From assembly GCA_034434635.1 (NCBI GenBank), contig DAOTYX010000047.1, forward strand, positions 1 to 21,252: a DNA stretch of 21,252 bases. The letters run 5' to 3'. This document shows positions 1-8,558 of the stretch, one piece after another (positions within the stretch are counted from its first letter, which is position 1; the number at the start of each line of letters is the position of its first letter). Below the pieces are notes generated by a model. That model had not been told where the DNA came from and did not search any database. It saw nothing but the letters and a program-made list of their open reading frames with translations. Position numbers and translations under genes: made by a program. The DNA comes from DAOTYX01 sp034434635 (GTDB taxonomy: Bacteria; Chloroflexota; Anaerolineae; B4-G1; DUEL01).

Positions 1-1700
1 CTGGCCACGGCGATTACACCGGCTGGGAAATGAGTTTTGACAGCAACGCGGTGCGGAACCTCACCAACTACGGGATGTTTTCCTTTGTTGCCAGTCATGC
101 CTGCCTCACGGGGAACTTTGGGCAGACCGAGGTCTTTGGCGAGACGTGGGTGTTGCAGGAGAACAAAGGCGCGTTGGCTTACTGGGGCTCTTCCACATAC
201 AGCTACTGGGATGAAGACGATATCCTGGAGCGCCGGGCGTTTGACTCCCTCTTCGGTTCCGGCTACCCCGATGTCTCCATCTCCACCATGACCAACGCCG
301 GCCTGGGGGCGGTGGAAACCACCTACCCCTCCAGCGCCCGTTATTACTGGGAGACCTACAACATCCTGGGCGATCCCGCCCTGCGCCTCTTCCCGCAGGA
401 GCATCCTCAACCCCCACAACTGAGCATTGCCAAGTCAGGTGCTCCGGAGCGGGTGGAGGCCGGCACGCGTCTCCAATACACCCTCACGGTGAACAACAGC
501 GGTGGCGCGGCCACAGGCGTGGTCATCAGTGACACCCTGCCCGCGAACACCATCTTCGCGGAGGCCGGCCAGGGCGGCCTGTTGCAGGGGAGTACGGTGG
601 TCTGGCAGGGCCTGACGGTGCCGGCAGGGGGCGCCCTCTCTGTCTCCTACGGCGTGACCGTCACCTGTGTGGCCTCTGGTACTCACATCGTCAACGACGG
701 CTACCGGGTGGCGGCTGCCGAGTGGCCCACACCGACCTCTGGCCTGCCTGTCACGGTTACGGTGGTGTCGGAAGGAGTGGTTGCCGACTTCTCCGCCCCG
801 AACCCTGTGGCCGTGAACTGGCCGGTGCCCTTCACCAACCTCAGCCGGAACGCCACGGGCTATCGCTGGGCTTTCGGTGATGGAGCCTTCTCCTCTGTGG
901 CCCATCCCACCCACGCCTACTCGGACCTGGGCGTCCATACGGTGACCCTGACGGCGACCAATCTCTGTGACAGCGCGGTGGTGAGCCGGGTACTCAGCGT
1001 TGAGGATTTTGCGCTCGCCCTGACGCCGACCACCGAGAGCCGCAGCGGCGATCCCGGACAGACGGTGACCTACACCCTGCGCCTGACCAACACGGGCACC
1101 CTGAGCGACGTCTTCCGGCTGACCCGGGGGAGCACCTCGTGGGCAACGGCTCTCTCCACCGACACAGTGGCGCTGGAGGTGGGAGAGAGCGCAGCCGTGG
1201 AGGTATCCGTGACCGTTCCGGCCAATGCCGCGGGGGGATCGCAGGCGACGGTGCAGGTGACGGCGCGCTCTCTTTCTGATCCGCGGACGCCGCCAGCGCA
1301 GGCTACCGCAACCCTGACGACGAGGGCGAACGCGCTGTACGGCGTGGGCCTGGGGGCGGGCATCACCCAGCAGGCCGCGGAGGCCGGAACGGTGGTCACC
1401 TACACGTTGCGGGTGACCAACACCGGTAACGTGGTGGACACGTTTGTCTTCACGCGCACGGCGGCGGGGTGGCCGACGGTCATCTCGCCGGCGCAGCAGA
1501 AGATCGCCCGCGGCGGGTGGCGGACGGTGCTGGTGCGCGTGACGGTGCCGTCAGGGGCGACGGCGGAGATGCCCCCGGATGTGGCAGTCATCCGCGCCGT
1601 CTCGCAGGGCGACCCGGCGCGCATGGCCGAAGTCGCGCTGACCACGCGGGCGGTGGGGTACCGGGTCTACCTGCCGCTGTTGCTGCGGGGTGGGTCGTAG
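1..1700 (+). CDS. Gingipain-type C25 cysteine peptidase, secreted, 5'-truncated by the window edge
   Basis: The reading frame is open from the left edge (first full codon at base 3) to TAG at 1698-1700, so only the C-terminal 565 residues are visible. The first residues read GHGDYTGWE, which carries the His of the C25 catalytic dyad. The dyad Cys is in SHACLTGNF (visible residue 34, bases 102-104). The segments GALAYWGSSTYSYW and ARYYWETYNILGDPALR match the rest of the gingipain catalytic fold. After about residue 138 follow a DUF11 domain (about 140-250), a PKD domain with WAFGDG (about 258-335), two related beta-sandwich repeats (each with VTYTLR.TNTG) and the tail YRVYLPLLLRGGS. The N-terminal signal peptide and propeptide expected for this family lie outside the window. 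The protein should be exported and degrade extracellular protein. The same C-terminal cassette is on the next gene. An ATG at base 30 is internal, not the start. Confidence 0.9.
   Translation, partial: GHGDYTGWEMSFDSNAVRNLTNYGMFSFVASHACLTGNFGQTEVFGETWVLQENKGALAYWGSSTYSYWDEDDILERRAFDSLFGSGYPDVSISTMTNAGLGAVETTYPSSARYYWETYNILGDPALRLFPQEHPQPPQLSIAKSGAPERVEAGTRLQYTLTVNNSGGAATGVVISDTLPANTIFAEAGQGGLLQGSTVVWQGLTVPAGGALSVSYGVTVTCVASGTHIVNDGYRVAAAEWPTPTSGLPVTVTVVSEGVVADFSAPNPVAVNWPVPFTNLSRNATGYRWAFGDGAFSSVAHPTHAYSDLGVHTVTLTATNLCDSAVVSRVLSVEDFALALTPTTESRSGDPGQTVTYTLRLTNTGTLSDVFRLTRGSTSWATALSTDTVALEVGESAAVEVSVTVPANAAGGSQATVQVTARSLSDPRTPPAQATATLTTRANALYGVGLGAGITQQAAEAGTVVTYTLRVTNTGNVVDTFVFTRTAAGWPTVISPAQQKIARGGWRTVLVRVTVPSGATAEMPPDVAVIRAVSQGDPARMAEVALTTRAVGYRVYLPLLLRGGS
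415..1697 (+). repeat. C-terminal domain cassette, copy 1 (direct repeat with 3487-4778)
   Basis: This stretch encodes DUF11, PKD, two beta-sandwich repeats and the tail of the C25 peptidase. Its products align domain by domain with those of 3487-4778 in the next gene. The similarity reaches the DNA level near the 3' end: bases 1587-1645 are identical to 4665-4723 over 59 bases, and long flanking stretches differ only at scattered positions. This is a coding repeat made by duplication, probably refreshed by gene conversion. Confidence 0.85.
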
Positions 1701-1731
1701 AGTAACCCTTCTGTTAGCCGCCTGACCTTCT

Positions 1732-1762
1732 GCTCCTGGCGGGTCACAGGCCCGCCAGGAGC
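1732..1762 (+). terminator. Strong hairpin between the two peptidase genes, terminator-like
   Basis: GCTCCTGGCGGG (1732-1743) pairs perfectly with CCCGCCAGGAGC (1751-1762) around a 7-base loop. This 12-bp GC-rich stem sits 31 bases after the C25 stop codon. No T-run follows, so it is not a classic intrinsic terminator. It could still stop or pause transcription, or protect a processed 3' end. It lies just upstream of the carboxypeptidase ribosome-binding site. Confidence 0.55.
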
Positions 1763-1790
1763 GGGTTATCTGATGATAGGAGGCTTTCCT

Positions 1791-4781
1791 GTGAAACCTT
1801 TGCCGAACATCTTGCCTTCACTGCTCGTCATTGCCCTGCTGTTTTCGTTCGCTTCACCACTCGCTCTGGCTTCTCCCCCGCCTCCCGAGACTCCGACCGG
1901 GGCGGTTCCCTCCGGTGAAGGCCCCTGGGTCGTGAGGGCCTACTACGCGGATCGGCAAATGCTGAATACCCTGGCTGCCCGGATGGAGCCGTGGGAGGTC
2001 CACCCTGACCAGGGCTATCTGGTTGTGGCGGTGGACCGCGAGGGGTATGAGTGGCTGCTGGCTCAGGGTTTCCGCGTAGAGGTGGATGAGGAGCAGACAA
2101 CGCGGCTGAACCTCCCCAACCTCCCTCTGCCGGGACAGGTCAGCGGGATTCCCGGCTACCCCTGCTATCGCACCGTGGAAGAGACCTATGCCGCTGCCGC
2201 AGCCATCGCTGCCGCGCACCCCAATCTGGCGACCTGGACCGACATCGGGGATTCCTGGGAGAAGGTCACCCCTGGCGGCAACCCTGGCTACGACCTGATG
2301 GTGCTTCGACTCACCAACTCCGCCATTGCCGGACCCAAGCCCAAACTGTTCATCATGGCGGCCATCCATGCCCGCGAGTACGCCACAGCCGAACTGGTCA
2401 CCCGCTTCGCCGAGTACCTGGTCAGCCATTATGGAACCGATCCGGATGTGACCTGGCTCCTGGATCATCACGAGATTCACTTCCTGCTCCACGCCAACCC
2501 GGATGGGCGAAAGATCGCCGAGGGCGGCTCATCTTGGCGCAAGAACACCGATAACGACGACGGGTGTATCTATTCCAGTTACTGGGGCACCGATTTGAAT
2601 CGCAATTACCCTTTCCGGTGGGGATGCTGTGGCGGTTCCAGTCCTGACCCTTGTGATGAGACCTACCGCGGTCCGGCGGCGGCGTCGGAACCGGAGACGC
2701 AGGCGGTCCTCAACTATGTGCGGGCGCAATTTCCCGATCAGCGCGCCGATCCGCTGGATGCCGCAGCGCCCATCACAGCGACCGGTATCTTTCTGGACAT
2801 CCACAGTTACAGCGAACTGGTGCTGTGGCCCTGGGGGTTCACCTCTTCCCCTGCCCCCAACGGGACTGCCCTGCAGACGCTGGGACGCAAGTTTGCTTAT
2901 TTCAACGGCTACTCGCCCGAACAGTCCTATGGGCTCTACCCGACGGACGGGACGACCGACGATTTTGCCTACGGTGAACTGGGTCTCGCCGCCTACACTT
3001 TCGAGATCGGCACCTCTTTCTTCCAGAGTTGTTCGTACTTCGAAAACACGATCGTGCCGGAGAATCTGCCTGCGCTTCTCTACGCCGCGAAGGTGGTACG
3101 CACTCCATACCTGACCCCCAGCGGCCCGGATGCCCTGAACGTCACCCCTTCACCGGCGAGTGTGGCTGCCGGTGAACCGATCTACCTGACGGCCACGATC
3201 AACGACACGCGCTACAACAACTCTGGGGGAACCGAACCGACCCAGAACATCGCTGCGGCTGAGTACTACATTGATGTGCCTCCCTGGATCACCGACCCCG
3301 TGCCGGTAGCCCATCCGATGGCGCCGCTGGACGGGGCGTTCAATCAGAAAGTGGAGGGCGTGAGGGCAACGGTTGACACCTCCTCCCTGAGCGCCGGCCG
3401 CCACCTCGTTTTCGTGCGGGGTCAGGATGCTGCGGGCAACTGGGGGGCCTTTTCGGCGGCCTTCTTCACCGTGACGGTTGCCCTCCCGCCGCAACTGAGT
3501 GTAGGGAAATCCGCCTCTGTCGGCCGGGTCGAGGCAGGGATGCCCCTGTCCTACACGCTGACCATCACCAACACCGGCGGCCCGGCCGGAATGGCAACCC
3601 TCACGGACACCCTTCCGGCGAACGTACTCTTCGCCTGGGCAGATGGTGGTGGTGGGCGAGAGGGAGACGCTGTCGTGTGGCGGGGCCTGACAGTTCCGAG
3701 CGGAGGCACTCTCAGCGTCTCCTACGGCGTCACCGTCACCTGCGTCCCCTCTGGCACCACCATCGTCAACGATGGCTATGAGGTGACCGCCGCCGAATGG
3801 CCCACTCCCACGACCGGGTTGCCGGTGACGGTCACCACGACCGCCGAAGGGGTGAGTGCGGATTTCACCTATGGGCCGCTGCCGGTGCTGGTCAACCGGG
3901 CGGTGAATTTCACCAACCTCAGCCGGAACGCCACCGCTTATGAGTGGGCCTTTGGCGATAGCGCCGCATCCACTGCTCCCGATCCATCTCACACCTATAA
4001 CATCACCGGCTCGTACACCGTCGTGCTGACGGCAACCAACCTCTGCGACAGCGCGGTGGTGAGCCAGGCGCTCCGGGTAGAGAACTATGCGCTGGCTCTG
4101 GTGCCGGACACGGGGACGCAGAGCGGCAACCCCGGACGGACAGTGACCTACACCCTGCGCCTGACGAACACGGGAACGCTGAGCGATACTTTCCTGCTGA
4201 GCCGTGGGAGCACGTCCTGGGCGACAACGCTCTCCACGAACACGGTGGCGCTGGAGGCGGGGGAGGGGGCGGCTGTGGGAGTGTATGTGACCATTCCGGC
4301 CAATGCCGCGGGGGGATCGCAGGCGACGGTGCAGGTGACGGCGCGGTCGCAAAAGGACCCGCGTGTGCCACCGGCCTCGGCGTCAGTGGCGCTGACGACG
4401 AAGGCCAATAACGTCCACGGGGTGGCGCTGGGGGCGGCGGCAGTGGAGCAGATGGCCGAAGCTGGCGGGGTGGTGACGTACACGCTGCGGGTGACCAACA
4501 CCGGCAACGTGGTGGACACGTTTGTCTTCACGCGCACGACGGCGGGGTGGCCCACGGTCATCTCGCCAGCGCAGCAGACGATCGCCCGCGGCGGGTGGCG
4601 GACGGCGCTGGTGCGCGTGACGGTGCCAGCAGAGGCGACGGCGGAGACGCCCCCCGATGTGGCGGTCATCCGCGCCGTCTCGCAGGGCGACCCGGCGCGC
4701 ATGGCCGAAGTCGCGCTGACCACACGGGTGGTGGGGTATCGGGTTCGCCTGCCGCTGGTGGCGCGGGGCTTCTTGCCTTGA
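1791..4781 (+). CDS. Secreted M14 zinc carboxypeptidase with DUF11-PKD-repeat C-terminus
   Basis: I chose GTG at 1791 because AGGAGG (1778-1783) sits 7 bases upstream; ATG 1773 would overlap that site. The product has 996 residues. It starts with a signal peptide (KPLPNILPS, then a hydrophobic run to about residue 28). A propeptide-like region precedes the M14 domain (about 115-440). The zinc ligands are visible: H193 and E196 in IHAREYA, and H338 in LDIHSYSE. R271 in DLNRNYPFRW is the substrate-binding Arg, and E405 in YTFEIGTSF is the catalytic Glu. All key residues are therefore present. After a linker domain come DUF11 (about 565-690), PKD with WAFGDS, two beta-sandwich repeats and the tail YRVRLPLVARGFLP. 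Expected role: removing C-terminal residues from peptides outside the cell, alongside the upstream endopeptidase. Substrate specificity cannot be read from the sequence. Confidence 0.94.
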   Translation: MKPLPNILPSLLVIALLFSFASPLALASPPPPETPTGAVPSGEGPWVVRAYYADRQMLNTLAARMEPWEVHPDQGYLVVAVDREGYEWLLAQGFRVEVDEEQTTRLNLPNLPLPGQVSGIPGYPCYRTVEETYAAAAAIAAAHPNLATWTDIGDSWEKVTPGGNPGYDLMVLRLTNSAIAGPKPKLFIMAAIHAREYATAELVTRFAEYLVSHYGTDPDVTWLLDHHEIHFLLHANPDGRKIAEGGSSWRKNTDNDDGCIYSSYWGTDLNRNYPFRWGCCGGSSPDPCDETYRGPAAASEPETQAVLNYVRAQFPDQRADPLDAAAPITATGIFLDIHSYSELVLWPWGFTSSPAPNGTALQTLGRKFAYFNGYSPEQSYGLYPTDGTTDDFAYGELGLAAYTFEIGTSFFQSCSYFENTIVPENLPALLYAAKVVRTPYLTPSGPDALNVTPSPASVAAGEPIYLTATINDTRYNNSGGTEPTQNIAAAEYYIDVPPWITDPVPVAHPMAPLDGAFNQKVEGVRATVDTSSLSAGRHLVFVRGQDAAGNWGAFSAAFFTVTVALPPQLSVGKSASVGRVEAGMPLSYTLTITNTGGPAGMATLTDTLPANVLFAWADGGGGREGDAVVWRGLTVPSGGTLSVSYGVTVTCVPSGTTIVNDGYEVTAAEWPTPTTGLPVTVTTTAEGVSADFTYGPLPVLVNRAVNFTNLSRNATAYEWAFGDSAASTAPDPSHTYNITGSYTVVLTATNLCDSAVVSQALRVENYALALVPDTGTQSGNPGRTVTYTLRLTNTGTLSDTFLLSRGSTSWATTLSTNTVALEAGEGAAVGVYVTIPANAAGGSQATVQVTARSQKDPRVPPASASVALTTKANNVHGVALGAAAVEQMAEAGGVVTYTLRVTNTGNVVDTFVFTRTTAGWPTVISPAQQTIARGGWRTALVRVTVPAEATAETPPDVAVIRAVSQGDPARMAEVALTTRVVGYRVRLPLVARGFLP
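3487..4778 (+). repeat. C-terminal domain cassette, copy 2 (direct repeat with 415-1697)
   Basis: This is the second copy of the DUF11-PKD-repeat-repeat-tail coding cassette, here ending the M14 carboxypeptidase. Bases 4665-4723 match 1587-1645 exactly. Upstream parts, such as the first half of DUF11, have diverged much more. Identity that rises toward the 3' end is what partial gene conversion would leave. Confidence 0.85.
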
Positions 4782-4797
4782 AGGCCAACAGGCTCTT

Positions 4798-6240
4798 CTA
4801 AGGCCGGATGATCCGGCCCTGCATATCCGCCGGCACCGGCACGCCGATCAGATCGAGCACCGTGGGGGCCACGTCCATCAACTGTAGCCCCTCGAGACGC
4901 TGCCCCCCATGGTCACGGCGGGGGTCCCAAAGGACGAAGACGCCGTACTGGTCGTGGTTGGCGTCGTCGGGGCCGGTGTCGTTCTCGAAGGTGTAGATAT
5001 CGGGCAGGCCGAAGGAGCCCACCGCCCGCCAGCGCAGGTCGCCGAAGTAGACCATCAGGTCGGGCGGGAAGTTGCGCGTCTGACGGTAGAGCGTCTCCGG
5101 CTTGAAGGCCACCGAGCCGAGCGGCCGACCCTGCGGGTCCGGCATGGCCTCGATGCGGGCCTTGACCTCGTCCCGCACCTTCTCATAGTCGCCGGGGGGA
5201 ATGCGGCCCTGCGGCTCCCGGCCCTGGACGTTGAGGAAGATGCGCGCGTAGTAGCCGCCGGCGCCCCAGGCGGTGGTCTTCTCCCAGTCCACCTCCACCT
5301 TCTCGAAGGGTACCAGCCCCTCGTAGCGCGGCTCCTCCTTGAGCACCAGCAACCCCTCGCGGCGCAGCCACTCGTTGACCGCGATCCCTCCCTCCATCGC
5401 CTTCGCCCCGTGATCGGAGACCACCAGCACGACGGTGTCGTCGTCCAGCATGCCCAGAATCTCCCCCAACTGGCGGTCCAGGTAGCGGTAGTAATCGGGG
5501 ATGGCCTGCCGATAAGGGTTGCCGGGATCGTGCTTGGGGTGGGTGGGGTCCCAGAACTTCCACATGCCGTGATGGATGCGGTCCAGCCCGATCTCCACGA
5601 ACATGAAGAAGTCCCACGGCTTTTCCTTCAGGAGGTATTTGATCACCGCGAAGCGCTTCTCGGTCATCTCCTGGATCTGCCGCAGGAGGTCGTCCTTGTC
5701 CTCGGTGCGGAAGCGGGGCACGTCCAGATCGTAGGTGCGGCCGTCGAGCAGGCGGTCAATCTCGTGGCGCAACTCGTCGGGGTAGGTGTACTGCCGCTCG
5801 ACGCTGGGGGTGAGGAAGCAGCTGATCATATGGCCCTTGAGCGGGCGCACCGGGTAGGTCTGCGGCACACCGACGACGATGGACTGCTTCCCGGCCTCCC
5901 CCAGCAGGTCCCAGACCCGGGGTTCCTGGACGGCGTTGCCAGTGGCGATGCTCATGCGCTCGTAGGAGTAGTCGGCGCGGTTGTGGAAGCCGTAGAAACC
6001 CAGCGTGCCGGGGTCCTTGCTGGTGACCATCGAGGTCCAGGCGGGGACGGTGATGCAGGGGATGGTGCTGGAAAGGGGGCCATGGACCCCTTCGTCAATC
6101 AGCCGGCGCAGCGTGGGCAACTGGTCCTTCAGCCCCAGACCGCCCTGGCTGCTATCGGCGAACAACACCGCCGGCGGCGCGCAGTCCAAACCGGCGACGA
6201 AAACTTTGCGAGGCTTGTGGCGTCGAAGTAGTTTGAGCAT
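4798..6240 (-). CDS. Type I phosphodiesterase/nucleotide pyrophosphatase (alkaline phosphatase superfamily)
   Basis: The product has 480 residues from ATG at 6238-6240, with AAAGGAG just upstream (6244-6250). The open frame extends further upstream to 6423, but that part overlaps sat and has no family similarity. Alkaline-phosphatase-superfamily metal sites are visible: D19 in VAGLDCAPP, the probable nucleophile T64 in TIPCITVPAWTS, D and H in EIGLDRIHHGMW, SDHGA, and NHDQYG near the C-terminus. The fold uses two metal ions to cleave phosphodiester or pyrophosphate bonds, often in nucleotides. There is no signal peptide, so it should be cytoplasmic. Only 8 bases separate it from the sat stop codon, which indicates co-transcription. 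It might act on a nucleotide made from APS, but that is inferred from position only. It converges with the carboxypeptidase across a 16-base gap. Confidence 0.9.
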   Translation of the reverse strand: MLKLLRRHKPRKVFVAGLDCAPPAVLFADSSQGGLGLKDQLPTLRRLIDEGVHGPLSSTIPCITVPAWTSMVTSKDPGTLGFYGFHNRADYSYERMSIATGNAVQEPRVWDLLGEAGKQSIVVGVPQTYPVRPLKGHMISCFLTPSVERQYTYPDELRHEIDRLLDGRTYDLDVPRFRTEDKDDLLRQIQEMTEKRFAVIKYLLKEKPWDFFMFVEIGLDRIHHGMWKFWDPTHPKHDPGNPYRQAIPDYYRYLDRQLGEILGMLDDDTVVLVVSDHGAKAMEGGIAVNEWLRREGLLVLKEEPRYEGLVPFEKVEVDWEKTTAWGAGGYYARIFLNVQGREPQGRIPPGDYEKVRDEVKARIEAMPDPQGRPLGSVAFKPETLYRQTRNFPPDLMVYFGDLRWRAVGSFGLPDIYTFENDTGPDDANHDQYGVFVLWDPRRDHGGQRLEGLQLMDVAPTVLDLIGVPVPADMQGRIIRP

Positions 6241-6248
6241 AGTCTCCT

Positions 6249-7439
6249 TTACGTGTCCTGCCTCTTCATCCCCTCCATCAGCACACGGGCGACTTCGGGA
6301 CGGGTGAACTCGGCAGGCAGCATCTCGCCCCGCTCCAGCATCTGCCGCACCTGCGTGCCGCTCAGGATGACGTGATCCTCCGGGCCGTGTGGACAGGTCT
6401 TGGCGGAGACGACGGCCCCGCACTTCTTGCAGTAGAAGGTGTGTTCGAACTTGAGCGGGATGATGCCGATCTGCTCCTGGGGGAACTGGTCAAAGATGTT
6501 CTGGGCGTCGTAGGTGCCGTAGTATTTGCCCACGCCGGCGTGGTCGCGGCCGACGATGAAGTGGGTGCAGCCGTAGTTCTTGCGGGCGATGGCGTGGAAG
6601 ATCGCCTCGCGCGGGCCGGCATAGCGCATGGCGGCCGGGAAGACCCCCAGCACCACCCGGTCGGGCGGGTAGTAGTCGCGCAGGATGGCCTGATAGGAGG
6701 CGATGCGCACGTCGGCGGGGATGTCGTCACTCTTGGTCTCGCCGACCAGCGGGTGGAGGAAGAGGCCGTCCACGATCTCCAGCGCGGTCTTCTGGATGTA
6801 CTCGTGGGCGCGGTGGATCGGGTTGCGGGTCTGAAAGCCGACCACGCTCCGCCAGCCACGGCGGGCGAACATGCGCCGCGTCTCGGCGGGGGTGTGGCGC
6901 AGTTCGGGGAACTCAGTCTGGGCCGCGCTGGGCCAGTCTACCAGCCAGATGTCGCCGCCCAGCAGCACCTCGCCGCGGCGGTAGAGGCGGGCCACACCGG
7001 GATGCGCCTCTTCAGTGGTGCGGTAGACCTCGCGGGCCTCCCGCTCTTTGACCTGGCGATCATAGGGGTGCTTCTCGGCTACCTCCATCACCGCCAATAC
7101 GCGTTCCCCTTCGCACAGGGCCACCTCCTGGCCTTCGGTGATGCGGTCGGCCAGCTCTCTCTCCACGGCCAGGACGACAGGGAGCCCCCAGACCAGCCCG
7201 CTGGACAGGCGCATCTCGGCCACGCAGCGCTCGTAGTCAGCGCGGCACATGAAGCCGGTGAGCGGGCTAAGCGCGCCGCAGGCGATGAGCTCCAGATCGG
7301 AGAGGGCCATCGGCCGCAGGGGGACCTTGAGCATGCGCTCGGCCCGTTCGCGCACCGCGGCGCGCACCTCGCCGCGCAGCACGCGGTCCACCAGCACACC
7401 CCCGTGGGGGCGAATGACGTCATAGTACGGTTCGCTCAA
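6249..7439 (-). CDS. sat: Sulfate adenylyltransferase (ATP sulfurylase)
   Basis: This enzyme makes adenosine 5'-phosphosulfate and pyrophosphate from ATP and sulfate, or runs in reverse in dissimilatory sulfur metabolism. The 396-residue length is normal for the single-subunit Sat type. Signature motifs are QTRNPIHRAHE (residues 203-213) and GRDHAGVGKYYG (297-308), both ATP and sulfate binding. A probable zinc site is C337, C340, C349 and H351, as in several bacterial and archaeal enzymes. The start is TTG at 7437-7439, supported by AGGAG (7446-7450) with a 6-base spacer and by the family N-terminus (IRPHGG). A consensus-like promoter lies at 7472-7500. There is no cysC, apr or dsr gene in the window, so assimilatory and dissimilatory use cannot be separated. 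Confidence 0.97.
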   Translation of the reverse strand: MSEPYYDVIRPHGGVLVDRVLRGEVRAAVRERAERMLKVPLRPMALSDLELIACGALSPLTGFMCRADYERCVAEMRLSSGLVWGLPVVLAVERELADRITEGQEVALCEGERVLAVMEVAEKHPYDRQVKEREAREVYRTTEEAHPGVARLYRRGEVLLGGDIWLVDWPSAAQTEFPELRHTPAETRRMFARRGWRSVVGFQTRNPIHRAHEYIQKTALEIVDGLFLHPLVGETKSDDIPADVRIASYQAILRDYYPPDRVVLGVFPAAMRYAGPREAIFHAIARKNYGCTHFIVGRDHAGVGKYYGTYDAQNIFDQFPQEQIGIIPLKFEHTFYCKKCGAVVSAKTCPHGPEDHVILSGTQVRQMLERGEMLPAEFTRPEVARVLMEGMKRQDT

Positions 7440-7471
7440 GTCTCGCTCCTGGGATGAGGGTTAGCCGGGGC

Positions 7472-7500
7472 ATTGTACCACGGGGACGGGGAGTGGTCAA
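7472..7500 (-). promoter_or_regulatory. sigma70-type promoter of the sat operon
   Basis: On the minus strand, TTGACC (7495-7500), a 17-base spacer and TACAAT (7472-7477) form a near-consensus promoter. Transcription should start near 7465, giving a leader of roughly 25 bases that contains the AGGAG site. It diverges from the promoter at 7511-7538, and the two -35 boxes are 10 bases apart. Confidence 0.75.
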
Positions 7501-7510
7501 GGCTGGCCGA

Positions 7511-7538
7511 TTGCACTGCCGTTGAGTTGTGTTATACT
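7511..7538 (+). promoter_or_regulatory. sigma70-type promoter of the membrane TPR-protein operon
   Basis: TTGCAC (7511-7516), a 16-base spacer and TATACT (7533-7538) make a good promoter. It leaves a leader of about 95 bases before the ATG at 7639. I see no recognisable riboswitch in that leader. Confidence 0.65.
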
Positions 7539-7638
7539 GCTCATGCCCCTGAGGGGTGCCCCGCGTGCCGTAGCATCGCTGCCGGTGGGCCTGCACCAGA
7601 AGACAGGCTGCCGGTCCCTGTGTCCAGGAGGTCGAAAG

Positions 7639-8547
7639 ATGGCACGTTCGACGATCGAGGCCCCTTACGATGTCACTTTTCCCCCGCTGTGTGCGCGCTG
7701 TATGGCTCCCGCGACCAGGAGCATGCCGATTCAGGCGCAGAAGCCCTCCGCGTCCAGGGCCTGGGCGTGGTTCTTCTTCGGCGTCATCGGCTGGATGATC
7801 GCCGGTGGGGCCAGCAAGGAGAACTTCATCCGCTACGATATTCCGCACTGCGACAACTGCTACCAGCAGACGCGGCGGCTTCAGATGCTGATGTGGCTGG
7901 TGTTGGGGTTGGTCATCCTTCTGTCCTGCGGAGGGATAGCCCTGGCCTCCTCGCTTTCCGAGAGATCATCCCAGGTCAGCACTGCCGTGCCCCTTCTTCT
8001 CCTTTTCGTCTTTGTGGTCGGCGGGGCTGCCATCATCGTGCTGACCGCTGTCGTTTCCTCCCGCCGTCCTGTCATCATCCAGCGGGTGAACGAGAAACTG
8101 CAGACGGTCCGCCTGGGTTTTCTCAACCCTTCCTATCTCGACCATTTCCGCCAGGAGAACCTGGAACGGCTTGTCTCCCTGGGAGTGCGCACCGGCAAGA
8201 TGAAGGATGTCCCGCTGGAGGAGGCCATTGCCCTCGTGAGCCAGCGCATCGACCCGGAGGATCCCCGCTCGCCCGCCAGCCTGAAGGGATACTTCGAACG
8301 CGCACAACTCTACCTCCAGCAGGGGGCATACGGTCAGGCAGTCTCCGACCTGGATCGTGTGATCGAGGTGACCGGTCTCGAAAACCCCTATTTCCTCGAC
8401 GCGCAGTTCTTCCGTGGTCAGGCGCATATGCGGCTCGGCAACACGGTGCAGGCGCAGATGGACCTGGAGAACTACCTCAAAGCGGCGAGTGACAGGGGCA
8501 GGATGGCGCAGGCCCGACAGTGGCTGAAGCAGATCAGGCGGGGATAG
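7639..8547 (+). CDS. Membrane protein with two CxxC pairs, two TM helices and TPR-like C-terminus
   Basis: The product has 302 residues. ATG 7639 has AGGAGG at 7626-7631 with a 7-base spacer; the frame is open further upstream but without a supported start. The N-terminus holds two CxxC pairs, C18/C21 and C71/C74. They probably form one zinc-ribbon-like unit, with a hydrophobic stretch (about 41-57) between them. Two transmembrane helices follow (about 81-104 and 116-141). The C-terminal part (about 195-300) is helical, with TPR-like features such as YFERAQLYLQQGAYGQAVSDLDRVIE and FFRGQAHMRLGN. TPR regions usually bind partner proteins. No enzyme motif is visible. It shares a short-gap operon with the next membrane gene. 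The function is unknown. Confidence 0.75.
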   Translation: MARSTIEAPYDVTFPPLCARCMAPATRSMPIQAQKPSASRAWAWFFFGVIGWMIAGGASKENFIRYDIPHCDNCYQQTRRLQMLMWLVLGLVILLSCGGIALASSLSERSSQVSTAVPLLLLFVFVVGGAAIIVLTAVVSSRRPVIIQRVNEKLQTVRLGFLNPSYLDHFRQENLERLVSLGVRTGKMKDVPLEEAIALVSQRIDPEDPRSPASLKGYFERAQLYLQQGAYGQAVSDLDRVIEVTGLENPYFLDAQFFRGQAHMRLGNTVQAQMDLENYLKAASDRGRMAQARQWLKQIRRG

Positions 8548-8558
8548 GGAGGAGTCCG

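Noticed and set aside
3150..4352. Minus-strand open frame opposite the carboxypeptidase C-terminal cassette
   Set aside because: Arg/His-rich product typical of antisense GC-rich frames; the plus-strand domains are certain.
4802..4818. Palindrome at the end of the phosphodiesterase gene as a terminator
   Set aside because: The loop is only 1-3 bases and the sequence is the coding end (RIIRP), so the symmetry may come from the codons; no T-run follows.
4909..6231. Plus-strand open frame opposite the phosphodiesterase
   Set aside because: Shadow of a well-supported minus-strand gene; its product has no recognisable domain.
6241..6423. Longer N-terminus for the phosphodiesterase
   Set aside because: It would overlap sat by about 175 bases and encodes a low-complexity Arg/Gly/Pro segment. 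ATG 6240 has its own ribosome-binding site and starts at the family N-terminus.
6372..7457. Plus-strand open frame opposite sat
   Set aside because: Shadow of sat, whose motifs, promoter and ribosome-binding site are all clear.
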